Positions 12,802-13,713 of a stretch of 13,713 nt of DNA are shown here, piece after piece. Numbering within the stretch: position 1 is the first letter of the stretch; each line of letters opens with the position of its first letter. The DNA lies in assembly GCA_043736515.1 (NCBI GenBank), contig JAYTCK010000009.1, positions 1 to 13,713 of the forward strand, read 5' to 3'. Source of the stretch: MHLP01 sp043736515. Lineage in GTDB: Bacteria > Patescibacteriota > Minisyncoccia > Phycocordibacterales > UBA6899. A program made the translations under genes and the position numbers. The notes beneath the pieces were generated by a model that was given only the letters and a program-made list of their open reading frames with translations, did not search any database and was not told the origin of the DNA.

Positions 12802-13476
12802 ATGGGGGGCTACCCTATGAGCAATTTTGGAAATAAATCCTGGGGCGAAGAATGTCGACAAGCCTATCTCTCGGACTTCATGGCGGCGATACGAAGTGTC
12901 GATGATGAAGTGTTTCTCAAAAGGGGACATCCCTCTTCAAGCATCGTGCTCATACCAGAGAGAGCAAATAATGTGCGCGGATATTTTGTGCAGCAGTTTG
13001 CGGGATACTATCCACGATATCCGAGCGGTTTTGTACGAGTGATTGGTCCTGATGGAAAAAGACGTACTACCTATATTGGTGCATATGCCATCATTGAGCC
13101 GCTTGTGCTGCGATGTGTCGAGAATAAGCTAGGACGATCGGCTGTAGATGGCATGGGTGATAATGAAATCAGAAAGCTCTGGTATATGTGTGCCATTCCG
13201 TTGGTACGCTATCGTGTACTTGCAAGCCAGTTGTTCCCCGACATTCGTTTGCGAACACAAAAAAGCATGGTAAAGCATCGTCATTTGTTCACCCAAACAG
13301 GTAATGATTTTGAAGCACTCAAGAATATTGCGCAGCAATTGACAAAGCCGGTCCGTGGACTGAACCAAAGTGAGCCATGGAGCGTGGACGTCTTTTGGAC
13401 CTCGCAGATCGTGGCGCGTGTTGTTGATTCGGGTGCATCGTTCGCCGAAGCAGTGGCGTATGTTGCTAATGATTAG
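12802..13476 (+). CDS. Hypothetical 224-residue protein
   Basis: I recognise no family. The protein looks globular and soluble, rich in aromatic and basic residues. Notable parts are SWGEECRQAYLSDFMAA near the start, the Tyr/Gly-rich FAGYYPRYPSGFVRVIG, the motif GPDGKRRTTYIGAYAII, and a helical C-terminal half. No signal peptide or membrane helix is seen. The frame is open from a TTG at 12736. ATG 12802 is chosen provisionally, and ATG 12817, preceded by GGGGGG at 7 nt, is an equally possible start. A terminator follows 15 nt after the stop. Its long frame and clean end support a real gene. It is divergent from the rhodanese-type gene and upstream of the helicase gene. Confidence 0.65.
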   Translation: MGGYPMSNFGNKSWGEECRQAYLSDFMAAIRSVDDEVFLKRGHPSSSIVLIPERANNVRGYFVQQFAGYYPRYPSGFVRVIGPDGKRRTTYIGAYAIIEPLVLRCVENKLGRSAVDGMGDNEIRKLWYMCAIPLVRYRVLASQLFPDIRLRTQKSMVKHRHLFTQTGNDFEALKNIAQQLTKPVRGLNQSEPWSVDVFWTSQIVARVVDSGASFAEAVAYVAND

Positions 13477-13491
13477 GCCACTCTTTCTCAC

Positions 13492-13518
13492 CTGCCCTTT
13501 AGCCGGGGGCAGTTTTTT
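13492..13518 (+). terminator. Terminator after the 224-residue gene
   Basis: CTGCCC (13492-13497) pairs with GGGCAG (13507-13512) across a 9-nt loop, followed immediately by six T. It starts 15 nt after the stop codon. Confidence 0.8.
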
Positions 13519-13544
13519 GTGCATATTTTCCCGTGATTTTGTCG

Positions 13545-13553
13545 TGGTACAAT
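13545..13553 (+). promoter_or_regulatory. Extended -10 promoter TGGTACAAT of the helicase gene
   Basis: TGG plus TACAAT ends 6 nt before the ATG at 13560, just after the previous terminator. No Shine-Dalgarno site is present, so a leaderless message is predicted. An out-of-frame ATG at 13556 lies only 2 nt beyond the -10, so it would probably not be included in the transcript. Confidence 0.6.
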
Positions 13554-13559
13554 GCATGC

Positions 13560-13713
13560 ATGTTGGCAACCGAAAAATTTGATGAGGCATATCGCAACTT
13601 GAACGACGAGCAGAAGATCGCTGTAGATACCATCGACGGACCTGTCATGGTGATCGCCGGACCCGGGACCGGCAAGACGCAGGTGCTCGCGCTCCGCGTG
13701 GGAAATATTCTTA
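13560..13713 (+). CDS. UvrD/Rep-type ATP-dependent DNA helicase, N-terminal fragment
   Basis: Only the first 51 codons are inside the window; the gene runs off the right edge. MLATEKFDEAYRNLNDEQ is followed by the Q-motif region (LNDEQKIAVDT) and an intact Walker A motif with GPGTGKT, here AGPGTGKTQVLALRVGNIL. This is superfamily 1A, which unwinds duplex DNA 3' to 5' in repair and replication restart. The variant GPGTGKTQ with a short N-terminus, rather than GAGSGKT, is the form I associate with Parcubacteria helicases. Whether a RecB-like nuclease domain follows cannot be seen. Confidence 0.9.
   Translation, partial: MLATEKFDEAYRNLNDEQKIAVDTIDGPVMVIAGPGTGKTQVLALRVGNIL

Noticed and set aside
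1..13713. CRISPR array, insertion sequence, phage genes, or altered genetic code
   Set aside because: No regularly spaced repeats, transposase, integrase or structural phage genes were seen, and TGA serves as an ordinary stop (for example at 1144 and 5967).

Overview
The window looks like a contig end from a small-genome bacterium, most likely a member of the Patescibacteria (CPR), Parcubacteria-type. This is inferred from the style of the UvrD/Rep-type helicase that starts at the right edge, the high share of small membrane and unknown proteins, compact intergenic spaces, and standard stop usage (TGA ends several genes, so the Gly-UGA code of some CPR lineages is not used). The first 29 bases are a pure C run and are probably a sequencing or assembly artefact.

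Layout. (1) 211-1144: a solo Fic-domain protein, probably an AMP-transferase, with its own inhibitory motif and a strong promoter flanked by an inverted repeat. (2) 1385-4219, minus strand: a four-gene operon (3549 down to 1385) plus one further gene (4219-3887). All five products are exported or membrane-embedded. They include a HupE/UreJ-type permease, a transmembrane-anchor protein, a protein whose predicted mature N-terminus is His-Gly, and two small His-rich membrane proteins; a role in metal handling is inferred. (3) 4514-4711: a tRNA-Ala(GGC) gene, its terminator, and an inverted duplicate of the tRNA 3' end split by a small palindrome. (4) 4767-6092: a membrane-anchored LysM plus lytic transglycosylase protein, with a classical promoter, Shine-Dalgarno site and terminator. 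(5) 6102-9791: a signalling locus with a membrane-anchored ABC-type substrate-binding protein, a HAMP sensor histidine kinase and a two-receiver response regulator lacking an output domain, closed by a bidirectional terminator. (6) 9808-12295: a small unknown protein, a Nudix hydrolase, a ferric reductase/NOX-type flavocytochrome and a possible 29-residue membrane peptide. (7) 12310-13713: a rhodanese-fold protein lacking the catalytic cysteine, an unrecognised 224-residue protein, and the start of a UvrD-type helicase.

A recurring theme is start-site architecture. At least seven genes have a good -10 box ending only 6-10 nt before the ATG and no Shine-Dalgarno site, which predicts leaderless mRNAs. 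Two others have a clear GGAGG or GGAG site. This pattern was used to choose starts. The strongest candidates for something little described are the exported His-rich membrane cluster, the binding-protein/kinase/double-receiver locus, and the tRNA-associated split inverted repeat.
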